A DNA stretch of 64,000 nucleotides from Sweltsa coloradensis (lineage: Eukaryota > Arthropoda > Insecta > Plecoptera > Chloroperlidae), in contig JAMZAV010000051.1 of the NCBI GenBank assembly GCA_024449915.1, positions 1,922,001 to 1,986,000 of the forward strand, read 5' to 3'. Below the pieces are notes generated by a model. It saw only the letters and a program-made list of their open reading frames with translations, did not search any database and had not been told where the DNA came from. Position numbers and translations under genes: made by a program. The number at the start of each line of letters is the position of its first letter. The first letter of the stretch is position 1. This document shows, one piece after another, positions 12,480 to 24,017 of this stretch.

Positions 12480-13560
12480 ATGTCTAGCCTAAGCTAGGCC
12501 TAGACCCTAGCCTCATTCAGTGTCTTCTGATTCAGGTCATCTGAACAATTACTTTTACCGATCTGCCACGTAGGCCCAAGTCGTATGATGTTTAAAATGA
12601 TGTTGCTGGTACTAACAGGCACGGCATTGTTTATGTAGGAATCCTAAGCCTGGGCCCTAGCCTAGGCTTACACAATGGCCTGGGCCTGTTACGTAGGCCT
12701 AGGCCTAGGGCTTAGGCCCTGTATTTATGGAAAAAGGTCCCAGCCACAACTAAAATAGGCTAGGCCTAGGCCTAGCCCAATCCAAGATCTAGGCCTAGCC
12801 CAGTCCAAGATCTAGGCCTTAGCCTAGAAAATCGAGTGCTTAAACTCCTTTATTTCAGGCCCTAGGCCTAGCCTTAGCGAGTCATGTTAGGCCTACATGT
12901 TATGCTGTGTTACAGTCATGTCTTGTTAAAATATTTTTTGGATTTATTGGACATATGCCTGTCCCCTAGGCCTAGCCTATACGCTAGCCCTAGGCCTAGG
13001 CTACGGCCGTACATCATACTTTAGTAGGCGTTGGTTATGTAGGCCAGAGGCCATGGATTTAGCTCAACAAGATTTATCATAGTAGGCCTAATTGGCCTAG
13101 GCTTATTCGTCAATGATTTTTCGGAGCAAGTGTATAGGGCCTATTCAAACGTAACAAGGTCCAGAAATTATTCTTGTGTTCAACCTGTTTTCCGTTCTTG
13201 TTTGCATCTTACCTCAGTCAGTGGCCCATGTAGGCCTTGACCTAATGGGTGCTAGGCCTAGTTTTACCAATCTGCCCCAGGCAGTAATGTATGTGATGAA
13301 GGCATTTATGTAAGTTGTTTCCTTGCTGTCCCGTTTTTTTGTGATAGTTTTACTTCCAACAATGAGGCCTAGCCTAGGCCTAGCCTACTGAAAAGATTGA
13401 ACACAATTATTTTGAATTCTGAATATAATAAAGTTTCACTTTAAAATCCATTTTCATTCGGTATTATTATATGTTCCTTAGACAAATTTGTACGTTTTAC
13501 AGTAGGCCTAGGCTAGGCCTACAGTTTTGAATGTTATAATAGGCCTAGGCATGCAATATG
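12480..13560. repeat. Region saturated with the palindromic word AGGCCTA/TAGGCCT
   Basis: Dozens of copies of AGGCCT, TAGGCCTA, CTAGGCCTAG and one-base variants are packed into about 1 kb, sometimes in direct tandem (for example near 12700-12810 and 12960-13010). The same word is scattered over the rest of the window at lower density. No gene is seen within the block. Confidence 0.8.
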
Positions 13561-14366
13561 TTTCTCTAAGGACCTGAACGTACATGGCATTAAGACTGTT
13601 TGCCAAGCTAGGGCCAACTTTTTTTACAATGTTAAATGTCCATTTAAAAAACTCTCGAGCGTCAAATCCAGCTAATTTCACATACAGAACGTACCGCTTT
13701 TTGACCTTTAATTTTCATCCAAAAAATCTGCATTTTTGGGAGGCTGTCACAAGTTGAGCGTGTTTTCTCATCAAAGACCGATTTCAAATGTCACATAATA
13801 TTGTCTCTACCAAAATTGGGAATTACTACATTAACTGTTTAAATGTCATATTTAAACTGGTCGTTAATCAGAAATTGCAGCAGTATTTTGACAATGTCTT
13901 GATCCAAATATTACATTCTTACTTAACAATTTGGTGCAAACCACAACACCGATAGGACAAATATAAGCTTCCAATGATCTGATTTACCTCTGCGTCTGCG
14001 TCAAAGCTGGTATTCGAGCTACCAAACGTCTTGTATGTTTATTTTAACTGGAGCTTCACAAAACACTTTTTTAATCGTGTTGATGGATGACTTTTTTTGT
14101 AAGTTTTTGTTTGCGTAGACCACATTTCCTTTGCAGACTTTTTGGAATATATGATATAGAACTGTTCGTAGAGTGCCACTTTTAACCCTTGTAAACTGTG
14201 TTGTGTGTGTTAAGGTTTGAAGGTTTTTTTTTAAAATAGCGAACTTAAAGTTGAAGGTTTTTTTGTTAAATAGCGACGTTAAGAGTTTTTGTAAGGTTAC
14301 TTAAGTGGTGTACGGCTCGTGGATGCCGGAAGTTGGCCCTCTCAACCGAACCAGTACCTAATATAT
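13561..14366. other. No gene recognised
   Basis: Low-complexity T-rich stretches and a small direct repeat (TTGAAGGTTTTTTT near 14216 and 14253). No coding or RNA feature supported. Confidence 0.4.
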
Positions 14367-14728
14367 ATATTGTAGGTGATTGTTGTCAAGTTTCTATTGT
14401 TTCTCGGTAATTGTTATTATAAACCTCAAAAAACTAATATTAAAACCTTTATTCTATGGATTCTGGCTTTAACTTTTTCAACTTTTTCTTTCAAAAAGCA
14501 ATACATCACCATTACCTTGTAAAATATGAACATTGTAGCCCCACCCGTTTGGTCAGAATTGGCCCAAATGTCACAAAAATATCGCACTAAAAATAAAAAT
14601 AAAATTGTAAAAGTACGATTTTCATGAGAAATATTTCTTCGATTGTACCCAAAAACGTGGCAGGTCTAAGTTCAGAGATTTCGAAGGCCCCCTCCAATTT
14701 TCATTAAGACCGCATATGCCGTTTTATT

Positions 14729-14764
<36 letters not shown>

Positions 14765-15408
14765 TGTCTATCATATTCAGTTATAAAAACTGATTTACAA
14801 AGGAGGACAGCTAAATAAATCTAATTACATAGATGCAGACACAACAATGAACTACATTTAAGTAAATATTTGAAATAGTAACATTACAACAATGCATTAA
14901 ATACTCAACAAATTTGATAACAAATAAAAAGGATATTAAATGCAATTTATGAATGAATCGAATATAAAAAAGGGTGGGGAATAAAAAGAAAGAAAAAAAA
15001 ACATTAAAAAAGAAAAACGAAAAGAAAAAACTGATTTGTTACGACGATCCCACTCAAACGAATATGAGGTTTGCCAAAAATCAGGAACAGCAAATCAGGG
15101 AGTAATCAATCTTTCGCGAAAGAAACCACCGAATGCGAATCTTCATTTTGTGTTCAAATCTTGATAACAATTTAGTACAAAAGATCTTGACTCTAAAATA
15201 GCCTATAATTATATCAGATGTATAATTATTTAAAATTGTTCAAGTCAAAAACTGATCACAGCAATGATACAGGACACCTAACTCAAGTTGCAAGTTCCAC
15301 CAGTGCCCGGTAGCGTGCGTACAATCAGACAAAAAAAAGAAAAACCCGAGCTAAATTTTTTGGGGGGGGTCAGTGAAATTGAAGTCTTCGCTTCGCTCAT
15401 CCAAAAAT
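14367..15408 (-). repeat. Dispersed repeat family R2, copy B (interrupted)
   Basis: Inverted relative to copy A at 8057-8545. Its two parts (14367-14723 and 15319-15408) align to continuous sequence in copy A, and the roughly 600 bases between them are an insertion of a different repeat. The outer end again reads GAGCGAAGCGAAGACTTCAA on the minus strand. Confidence 0.75.
14724..15318 (-). mobile_element. LINE-like 3' tail inserted in R2 copy B
   Basis: On the minus strand it ends in about ten AAAT units, preceded by CTGAATATGATAGACATTAAAT-like sequence. A related segment with the same tail lies at 63140-63450. A 3' tail of simple A-rich repeats after shared sequence is typical of 5'-truncated non-LTR retrotransposons. 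No coding remnant recognised. Confidence 0.55.
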
Positions 15409-16225
15409 TATCACAACTCGTTAACCCGGAAACGTATATTATAAAACCACTCAACTGAACTTGAACCTGGGTTTCTTAGGCCTACTTTTATTCTCAATAT
15501 TTTGGAGACTCCGTCTCCTCCTCTTCTCCGAAATAAAAATCTCCGAAATATCGCAAATCAAAGTAAGTACCGGTAACCCCTGGGTTAAAGTTTAGTTGAG
15601 TGGTTTTATAAAATATGTCTATTGTTACGTTTGAAAGTGACATTGTGTTTGTGTAACAAGTAACAAGTTCTTTATTTACTCATAGATTTATACATAGTAC
15701 AAATGGCCTACATGTCAAACGTAGGCTAACAATAAGGTGTTGGTTATTTTTACGTTCAGCTATCGCGTGATGGGTCACAGGTAGGCCTACTGGTAGACCA
15801 ATTTTAAAACTTAACGTAGGCCTAAGAAAAATCAAAGGTAGACTAGGCCTAATTCGTTTGAATTGAACGTAAGAATATAGGCCTACACTGCCATGATTAT
15901 TTTACAATGTACGTCTACTGTACCTAGGCATATTTATTGTTGTAAATGACTCCACACTTGTAGTGTCCTCTAGGCTATCCTTCTGAAATTGCTACTTTGT
16001 AACATCATCATTTGTGTCAAGCTGTAGGCCTATTTAAAACATGTTTATGTTATTATAGGATAGGCCTACTTTAAATTGTAGGCCAATGAGCAAAATTGAA
16101 TACTAGGTATTTTATAAATACATTGTTCTGAATTTGCTGTACCATGCTAGGATACCAAAGTTTATATTTTACCATGTTCTTTTAGAATATTTTCTATTTA
16201 TTACCGGTATATTGTGTGCTGAGTT
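15409..16225. other. No gene recognised
   Basis: AT-rich DNA with scattered TAGGCCTA words. Nothing coding is supported. Confidence 0.4.
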
Positions 16226-16530
16226 ATGTTAAATTGCATTATTTGTGTGTGTCGCCGGCACAGGCTAAAGAAGCTGGACAAAACCCCACTCCACTTAGGT
16301 GTAAAAAACTGTCTTCCAAGTGAGATCACACAGGCTCCGACGCGAGATGCTTTTAAACGAAAGCTGAAAGATTTTCTCGTTGACAATGTCTTCTATAGTA
16401 CCACTGATTTTATTTCATCATATTCTTAACAAACTTTTAAAAATTGACTTGTTTTCAATATTCGGAAGCCTTGAGTGCTACCACATGAATATGTATGAAA
16501 TGCTTTTGAATAAATAAAAAAAATATATAT
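16226..16530 (+). mobile_element. Non-LTR retrotransposon 3' end (C-terminal tail of pol)
   Basis: The frame 16226-16429 encodes LKKLDKTPLHLGVKNCLPSE, then SRDAFKRKL-like sequence (TRDAFKRKLKDFL). This matches the usual C-terminus of CR1/jockey-like reverse transcriptase proteins, 'LWNSLP..I....S...FK..LK..L'. It is followed by a short 3' region ending in AATAAATAAAAAAA. The 5' part including the reverse transcriptase is absent, so it is a 5'-truncated, probably dead copy. Confidence 0.65.
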
Positions 16531-17770
16531 ATTATGCATTCTTAAAGTAGAGTTTAAAATATGTAAGGCAGGGCAAACTTTTTTATCAATGTCATATTGC
16601 CGTTAGGCCTATTTAATCTTACGTAGGCTATAGATGGAGAGAGTTAGTTGAAATGTCAACTTTTATACTACCTAGGCCTAGGCATATATGTATTATTTGT
16701 TGTAGGCTCATGCTTTTCTTACAAGAGTTTTGGACATACCCCGTTATGTTGGTTGTTGCTTGTAGCTCTATACCACCCTTATTCCCTTTTAAATTAGGTA
16801 GGGTCTTTAAAATTTAAGTCGTATCAGCCAGGGGCGTACCGCGTAGGAACTATCTTTCTAGTGGGGTGTCGGACTACAGACGTATTTACAATCACATAAC
16901 AACACGTTAAGCAAGTTGAAACCATTGGAAACAGTGGTGTAGTTTACATTCACTTAACGAGTGACGCAAGTGCAACGCACGTAACGTATGAAGAAGTAGA
17001 CCCAATCTGAACTGTTCCGTACGTTACGTTAATTTATTATTAATTTAACCAATCCAGAATTTATTATTAATTTAACCAATCGCAGACCGTTTCCGAGTGT
17101 CTATCCACATGTTTCGCAAGGAATGACAGAAAATTATCGAACTATAAGCCTAAGTACAATCGAACCCCAATATTTACGACAAGAAAAGAAGAGACTTTAC
17201 AAAGATGCAGCAGAAGAACTCGTGGTCCGAGATTGGTCGCCTACACATCAATTCCGTAGGCCCTAAGAATTGACACATAACCCTACTTCTAGCAAAATTT
17301 TGCTTAATTTTTTAATGTGTTATGTGATTGTAAACACTACATTAATTTTACCGTACTTTAACGTTTCTTTTTAACAAGTTGTTATATACGTGGATAACTT
17401 CAAACCAGGGACCTGTATGTTGGCCTCAATGGTGTCACCCAAGCATTATTTATGGACACGCTCTTTCGTGGGTTAAGTATGTAGGCCTACATGATTTTGT
17501 ACAATGGGGGTTTGGGGCAGAGGAACCAGCCAATGCGGGTCCGGGACTAAAGCACAGCCTTGAAGTTTTTTTAAATTCTTTTTAAATTCTTTGAGAGTGT
17601 GATTGTGGTATAGGCCCCAGGCCTATTTTGACGAGTTTTAGGCATTTTTTAATAGCAAATTTGTTAATGGTGACGGGTGATGATTGTTGCCATTGCAAAA
17701 TTGAGGTGTTGGCTGGAATACGGGCACTTATCAAAAACCATGTTTCGAGGAAAATGCATTAAAGTTTTTT
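16531..17770. other. No gene; short direct duplication at 17032-17085
   Basis: The words AATTTATTATTAATTTAACC occur twice in direct succession (about 17032 and 17059). GGGGCGTACCGCG at about 16831 resembles a hAT end, but no partner end was found. Nothing coding is supported. Confidence 0.4.
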
Positions 17771-18652
17771 GGGCGAGGGAGCGAAGCGACTGAGGAAACC
17801 ATTGAAGAAAATTGGCTCTTCTGTGATTCTGTGTATGTGTGGATGTGTGTGTGTACATTGAAAATCAGCCGAATCGCTGAACAGATTGCACTGAAATTTT
17901 AAACAGACATCCGGTATGAGTTTACTGAGAACTGCCAACAAAATCAGCTAGATCCATTGCGATTTAAACCTCTTAGAAATAATAAATTGAAAAATAGGCT
18001 GTGAATGGGTAGGAATTATTTTAATGACAATGGTTTTGATTTTGAAAACAAATTTTTTGTTTGTTATTTGTCTGGCTGTGAAATGCAGTGCCAAAGGTGT
18101 ATCGAATCTTGTACGCTCAAGGTACCCCCAAATTCTGCTCGGAGATTGAGTAAACCTTGCTATATTTTAACGTATTTCGTTCTGGCTATGTTTTCCATAG
18201 TTTTGCAACAGATGATAGACTACAACTGCGTTAGGCCTATATGCATTTCAAAACATGTTTAATATTTTTTTAAATACCATCCAGAAATTACAAAATCTTT
18301 CCCGACCAGGGGATTGAACCCAGGTCTCCCAAATTTCGGGTATAACAGCGCCTTAACCAACTAGACTAGGAAAACGCCAAAGTCGTTTTAAGACGAGTGA
18401 GCGAGTCATGTGTTTAGTACCCGGGAACATTTGCATGTGTTTGATAGTTATATTGGTATAAATAATAGAATAGTTTTTTTTTTTTAAGTTTAGTTGGTAA
18501 GGGTGGGTCAACTGTAAGGCCATATAATGTGCCACTCTAGCCCATGATAGGCTAGGGAGGCCTTAGGTAGGGGGAGGAAAGGGAATGTTACCGGGTACTC
18601 AATCAACACATGGCTCACTCACTAGTCTAACAACGACTTTGGCGTTTTCCTA
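17771..18652 (-). mobile_element. Composite foldback + tRNA-like SINE family R1, copy 1
   Basis: On the minus strand the order is as follows. First, a foldback whose arms (about 18590-18652 and 18364-18430) begin CTAGGAAAACGCCAAAGTCG. Second, a tRNA-like segment (about 18298-18370) with TAGTCTAGTTGGTTAAGGCG as A-box region and GGTTCAATCCC as B-box, framed by TTTTCC and GGGAAA. Third, a tail of about 530 bases ending in a (CA)n-like tract and TCGCTTCGCTC. The same order, with high similarity throughout, is found on the plus strand at 49441-50421. No long reading frame is present. Confidence 0.75.
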
Positions 18653-19810
18653 GTATTTCATCGAGCACATTACATGGAAGCAACTGAAATACTATTAACT
18701 ACATTTACATGGAGTTTATCTTTTGTTTAAAAGTGAAAGTCTACTATTGATTTGGTAAAATTATTTTTGATTATGTAATAATAATAATTATTATTATTAT
18801 TATTATTATGAAAATGTGTTATTAACTTATTTGTGCCCTTTTCCATCAAACAGATAGGCCTACTTGGGTCATTTGCATATTATATATTTCCTGTTTGCAT
18901 TCCGTGACTTATGATTTTTTATTACATAGGCCTAGTAGAATCTGTCATGAGATGGCATATCTTACTCTGAGTTCACCATCTATTGATATGCTCTTGAATT
19001 TGCTAGGTGGAATAATTGGACTTGGATTATATTTTAAACATAGTTTTAAGGCCTGTCTACTCAAAAGTGAGTGTTTGAAATCTCGAGTCTGTAGGCACAA
19101 ATTTGAGATAGTTTCTTTTTAAATAACACAAAAAATTTTTAGTTGTAGTTCTTTGGTTTATATAAAACAACACTCACTGAACACCATCCTAAGCCAATAA
19201 TAATGTAGTGGAACATTTGGAGATTTGGTAGTTTCCAATTTTGTCCGGACTTGCAGTCATTAGTGTTACCACATTTTAAAAGAAGAAAAATAATTTTTGG
19301 AAGGTTATGGTTTTTATAACATCTTGCTTTGAGAAGCACCCAAACACTTGAGATGTATTCTTGTGCACTACTAGTGGTCGAGATTTTGTAAGGAAACAAA
19401 TAATTGTTTTATTACGTCCTAGTATTTTAATTCAATGCCTTGAGTGTTATTACCAACATATACCTAGTTAGTTAATAGTAATAATTTTAAAATAATTTTT
19501 CCATAATTGATTACCCGGTACCTAATGAGGTAGGTACATGTTGTACTAGCCTAATCCCATTTTCTTCTGAACCATGCTTGCAAGTTGAGAATTTTGAATC
19601 TTACATTCAGCATAATTGCTGCCATTAGTGTTTTATTTATTATTCCAGCCACCACCTCATTTATATTATGTTCTTTGGCAAACTTTGACCCCCCAATGGG
19701 GGGAGAGTTTGCCTGCCCCTGCGCACCGCACGTAGATACCTGGCCTAGGCCTATTCAGTATTAGCTTAATATCAAGCGAGCCCGAGATCTTAACCTGTAT
19801 TTTGTTCCTA
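18653..19810. other. No gene recognised; (TTA)n at 18776-18809
   Basis: AT-rich DNA upstream of the ZNF706-like gene. Its promoter and untranslated first exon probably lie somewhere here or further left, because the coding exon is preceded by an apparent splice acceptor at 19809-19810. Confidence 0.4.
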
Positions 19811-19840
19811 GCTCATCAAAGAACATTCAGAACTCGCACA

Positions 19841-19984
19841 ATGGCTCGTGGACAGCAAAAACTCCAGTCTCAAGCTAAAGCTGCTGAGAAGACTGCCAAA
19901 GCCAAGAAGCAGCAGGGCCACAATGCTAATTCTCAGAAGAAAGCTGCCCAGGCTGCACTGGTGCACGTTTGCGCAGTCTGCAAG
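19841..19984 (+). CDS. Znf706: Znf706 coding exon 1
   Basis: Starts with ATG at 19841 and ends in TGC AAG with donor GTGTGT from 19985. It encodes 48 residues: the basic N-terminal helix plus the first cysteine pair of the zinc finger. Confidence 0.95.
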
Positions 19985-22900
19985 GTGTGTATAGACCTAC
20001 ACAGTGTCATGTTTAGGCCATCAACTAGGCTTATAAAAGGAATCAATGCAAGTAGTAGGGGGGGGCTACGGGTTGTTCGATTACATGCTGTTAATTCATA
20101 TGCCTACGACCTCACCTACCCATACCAAATCTGTTTCAGCGTTGCCAGCTAGAAAGTAGGCTTCTCTTACCTCCATGTTAAGCTGGTAATAAAGGGTTAG
20201 ATAAACCATTTAAACTTCAATCCTAGATTTGTAGGGCCTACCACATTTTTGTAGTAGGCTAGCCAGCTTTCCATGTTGGGCTACTACAAAAATGTGGTAC
20301 AAATCTAGGATTAGTTACATTGACAAAAATGGCCCGGTTAAAACATAGGCCTAGGCCTATTTTAAAAACACATGACGTGGCAATAAAGTACACATTTTTA
20401 TTATTTGTATTTGTTTGATTTCTCTAGAATCTACTTTAAAGGGGCCCTTAAATCCCACAAGTTTTTGTCTGTTGGCCAAGTCCAATTTCCACAAATCACA
20501 CTTTGCACTAGCTATAGGTAGCTATTCCAGTCGAGGAACAATATCCAAGCCCTTCAAAGTCTTGTTGTCACTTGGTTTGATAATTTCTTGGTTAAATTTT
20601 AGTAGCATTCATTATCACCATAGTGGCAAGGCAAAGGCACATGTTCACTCGTATGTCATTGTCATGGTCGGGTATAAGCTCGTTTGCACTCCTAGGTGTA
20701 GGCCTTGGTGTACTAACCTGGGTTACCAATACCATAGCAACTAGGCCGACACGTTCTGCCGGCTCACTTTCAGTTTCATTCTCAACATTTGTGCGGATGT
20801 ACCAGAGGGGAGGCTCAGGTGGGCCTAGCACAGAAGAAATTAGTTACAGACTGCTGTTGTGATATAAGCAGCAGCGCATTGCTAGCGGCTGCCGGTGACG
20901 TACTCTTTTGCCGACTTTTTGACGCACATTGCGCAAAGTCTACGGGAGTACGTTAGCCGCTGCGAGCGAGATTGGAGAACAACACAATATCTTGTCGACC
21001 TAATGTTAACTAATAAAATTCTGATCGCCCGGGATAGATAAATAAATAGTTGCCCGGGGCAACCACATTTGTGGACCCGTGCCCAACTAATGGAGTGGTC
21101 TGATTGGTGTGATAATTTTATTTGCCTGTGTGTAGCAGTGAATAGCAAACTTAAGTGCAAGGTAGGGCCTAACCTCACTGATGAATGTGTAGGCCTATGC
21201 CTTCCCCCTGTTGTCGATAGACAACTTGAAACATTGTTTCAATCAACGTTCATTCCATTTCCAGCATAAAAAATAGTATCTATGCCTTAATATCATCACA
21301 AGTAGCCTATTCAGGCCTATGACAATTGCCATCGTATACTAAATAGTAATGAAAATAAAACTGCGTCAATACGAGCAGGTGATCAGTGATGTCTAGATTA
21401 ACTAATATCTAGGCTTGTCCTCCATGCAACTCAAAAGTGGAAACACTTTTTCATTTTTGTCCAACTTGAACAATGTATTTGGCCTACTGTAGATAGTAGG
21501 GTCTACACATTCTAGATCTGAAAATTATGGGGGTGCAGCAGCCCGGGCGGGTTTAACTAAAAAAAAAACAGGTTTTATGGGTTTTATTTTATACCATTTT
21601 TTTTTAATTCATGCTCTTTTTATAACTCAACAGGAAGTGAAATATTCCAGTCTACTGATTGACTAATACCTAGGGCTAAATACAAAAGTAATAACTTACT
21701 ACGTTTTGCTTTTAATAAGTAAAGGCAAATAATTTTCAGAATTTACTCGATTTACCGTAGTTTGAAAAATGAAAACAATTGACTTAAGCTACCCTGGTAC
21801 CAAATACCAATGGCAAATTTTAGGCCAGTAGGGCCTAGGCCAAATTACATCAAAATGAACCAAAAATTCTACATTTGGTCAAGTAGTGTGATTAAATAAA
21901 ATTTCATAACACCTAGGCTCTTTTGCCTAGATCCAAAATCAAACCATGTTTCCTCAATTCCTAACCTTATGTGAAATGTTAACATAGTTGTTTGTAGGCC
22001 TACCATCATCTCTCATTTCGGATCTTTTGAGAATATACCTGAAAAACACAGCTCTGGGTTTTTAAAGTGGGTTTTATTGGGTAAAACCCACCTGGTTTAA
22101 CTGGGCTGGGGAAAATCGTAACAACCCTATACCCTTGGAATAGTGAATTATCTGGTTAAAGCTTCAAAGACAAAGGCTTATATTTTTGCTGCCGTACTTA
22201 TTTTTAACTGTTCCTACTTCCTAGAAAGCTTTTTAGAGTCTAGAGTAATTAATACTAGGCCTGCTGGTATCTTGTATAGGCCTAGTTGATAGTTTTATCC
22301 TATGCCTAGGCCAAACTTGGAATCATTTAAACAAGTGATAACTTAAGGTCCTACCCGGAACTTTTAACAGGACCTACTGTGAGAATTTGTAAATTATCCC
22401 CGGCAAAGTTCTGTGGTTGTCACTTTACTGATTTAGTGCCATTTTCATGCATTCACAGTTTCTCTGAATTCCAGACCTTATTTTGGGTGGATGGTGGGTT
22501 GACATGCTTTATGGTAGAGGTGCCAGTCCAGACAATTTAGTCATGTAAATACAAAACAAAATGCCATTAAATGAAAATCCATGCAACAGAAAATGAATTT
22601 GGAGAAAACTATGGGAGATTCTTCACAAGTAAAATTCATTATCCATTTTAACATGCAGTTTTTTATACTGTCTTGTTGTTACCATACCCAACCCGCAGAA
22701 GTTTGATACTGATCCATTTCTTTATTACCGTGCATGTAATTTCTTTTCTTTTTAGTAACATCTAAATTTGCTTTTATTGTTCTTATTGTGTGGGATACAA
22801 TGGCATTATGTACCGGTATTTGCTGCTCATAATAATATGTACACGAAATGTAGGCTAATTACTAATTAGTAATTAGTAATAGCTTTCAGTAGCTATTATG

Positions 22901-23156
22901 TTATGCTATATTATGTTATTATATTATAAGTATAACTGTCAAAACCTCTACCCGCACAGTCCTAATATTTACTAGAACTTGTGTATGTGGTTTTATTGTA
23001 GGCTTATCAGGACCAGTACATGTATAGTGTATACCTAATAATTTCTTCTTCTTTTTGCAGGCCCAAATGCCAGATCCAAAAACCTATAAGCAGCACTTCG
23101 AAAACAAACACCCGAAGAACGACATGCCTGAAGATTTGAAAGATGTCGCTCTATGA
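19841..23156 (+). CDS. Znf706: ZNF706-like small C2H2 zinc-finger protein (complete)
   Basis: Two exons (19841-19984 and 23061-23156) join in phase 0 to give 79 residues. The start is MARGQQKLQSQAKAA, a lysine/glutamine-rich helix of the 4F5/SERF type, followed by one finger: CAVC, then KAQMPDPKTYKQ, then HFENKH. Human ZNF706 is 76 residues with the same layout (MARGQQK start, CTVC, QMPDPKT-F-KQHFESKHP). It is a small conserved nuclear protein reported as a repressor of KLF4 in stem cells; its role in invertebrates is not known to me. The ATG follows a clear acceptor (CCTAG, ends 19810), so the 5' UTR is spliced. The finger is split by the intron between CAVCK and AQMPDP. The call is close to certain from the sequence pattern. 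Confidence 0.95.
19985..23060 (+). other. Znf706 intron (3,076 bp)
   Basis: It runs from GTGTGT to CTTTTTGCAG. It holds a strong hairpin at 20219-20312, many TAGGCCTA words and no coding exon that I can support. A G-rich/GGTTTAAC-containing stretch at about 21530-22120 may be a decayed element. Confidence 0.8.
20219..20312. repeat. 32-bp perfect inverted repeat interrupted by GGGCCTA
   Basis: The arm at 20281-20312 is the exact reverse complement of 20219-20233 plus 20241-20257. The only difference is a 7-base insertion, GGGCCTA (20234-20240), in the left arm. The loop is 23 bases. It would form a stable hairpin in the Znf706 transcript. Confidence 0.9.
23061..23156 (+). CDS. Znf706: Znf706 coding exon 2
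   Basis: The acceptor is CTTTTTGCAG (ends 23060). The exon encodes AQMPDPKTYKQHFENKHP and a short acidic tail ending DVAL, with stop TGA at 23154-23156. It supplies the two zinc-binding histidines. Confidence 0.95.
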   Translation, partial: AQMPDPKTYKQHFENKHPKNDMPEDLKDVAL

Positions 23157-24009
23157 TATTTTGAAAGTTCTATCAAAAAACATTCTTATTTCTCTCATGT
23201 CTTAAAGAGGGGATTTATTTCATAAGGCTGCACAAGACACCTAGACAAATGGTCAAAACACTGTTTTGAAATCTAAGCTTTCTTAAATGCTCTCATTTTT
23301 AAGACAAAAAAGAATTGATCTAGGATCCAATCATGTTGTTACATGTTTTATTTTTATTTTGATGTTCCAAAAGCCTTTAAAAAATTGCCTAAATGACAAA
23401 ATACTAATCTCTTTGTCTGCATTGTTGAATTGAAATGTACTACCAATAGTTTATGCCTTCCTGTATTGAATTTTAGATCAAACTATTTTGTTATAGGCCT
23501 AAATTAATGTCTTAACTAACACCATTTTAATAGAAAATCTTTTTCACAATTTGTACGGTGTCTTATAAAGCCTTTAAAAAGAACATTTTGCAAATGAGGC
23601 AGGCTAGTGCGCAAAGATCCAATTCCAGAGATGATTTTGAAAGGTGATGGTGGCGGCTGATATTCAAAAGCAAAGCTTTAAGATTCATTACTAGCAGTGA
23701 CCAGACACTAACGAATTCTACCTACCTTTTGTTTTATGAATAGTGGATCTAGCCTTCATCTCAATATTATTAATTAACGACAAACATGGTATATGGGACT
23801 GGAATATACAACGATTATTAACTCACTGTTATCAAGTTTTGTATTCTCAGATATAATTCATTGTAAAAATGTATTGTAAACTTCAGTGACCTTGTTCATG
23901 TTTTAGTTCGTCTAGTAAAATGTACCCCCTTACTACTTAAGATAAAGTTTTTATTATGGTCCTGTATAATCGATCTTCATCTTCTTTGTCCACTTTTCCA
24001 CTGGTGTAA
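23157..24009 (+). other. Probable Znf706 3' UTR and flank
   Basis: AT-rich sequence directly after the stop. Its length and the poly(A) site are not resolved by eye. No other gene is visible before the transposon at 24018. Confidence 0.4.
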
Positions 24010-24017
24010 GATATAAA

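Noticed and set aside
16831..16870. hAT end CCAGGGGCGTACCGCG
   Set aside because: No matching opposite end with an 8-bp duplication was found to the right.
21514..22137. Another inverted-repeat element in the Znf706 intron (GGGTTTAAC/GTTTAACTGGGC words and an AACAACCCTA end)
   Set aside because: The two sides are only loosely similar and no target duplication could be found.
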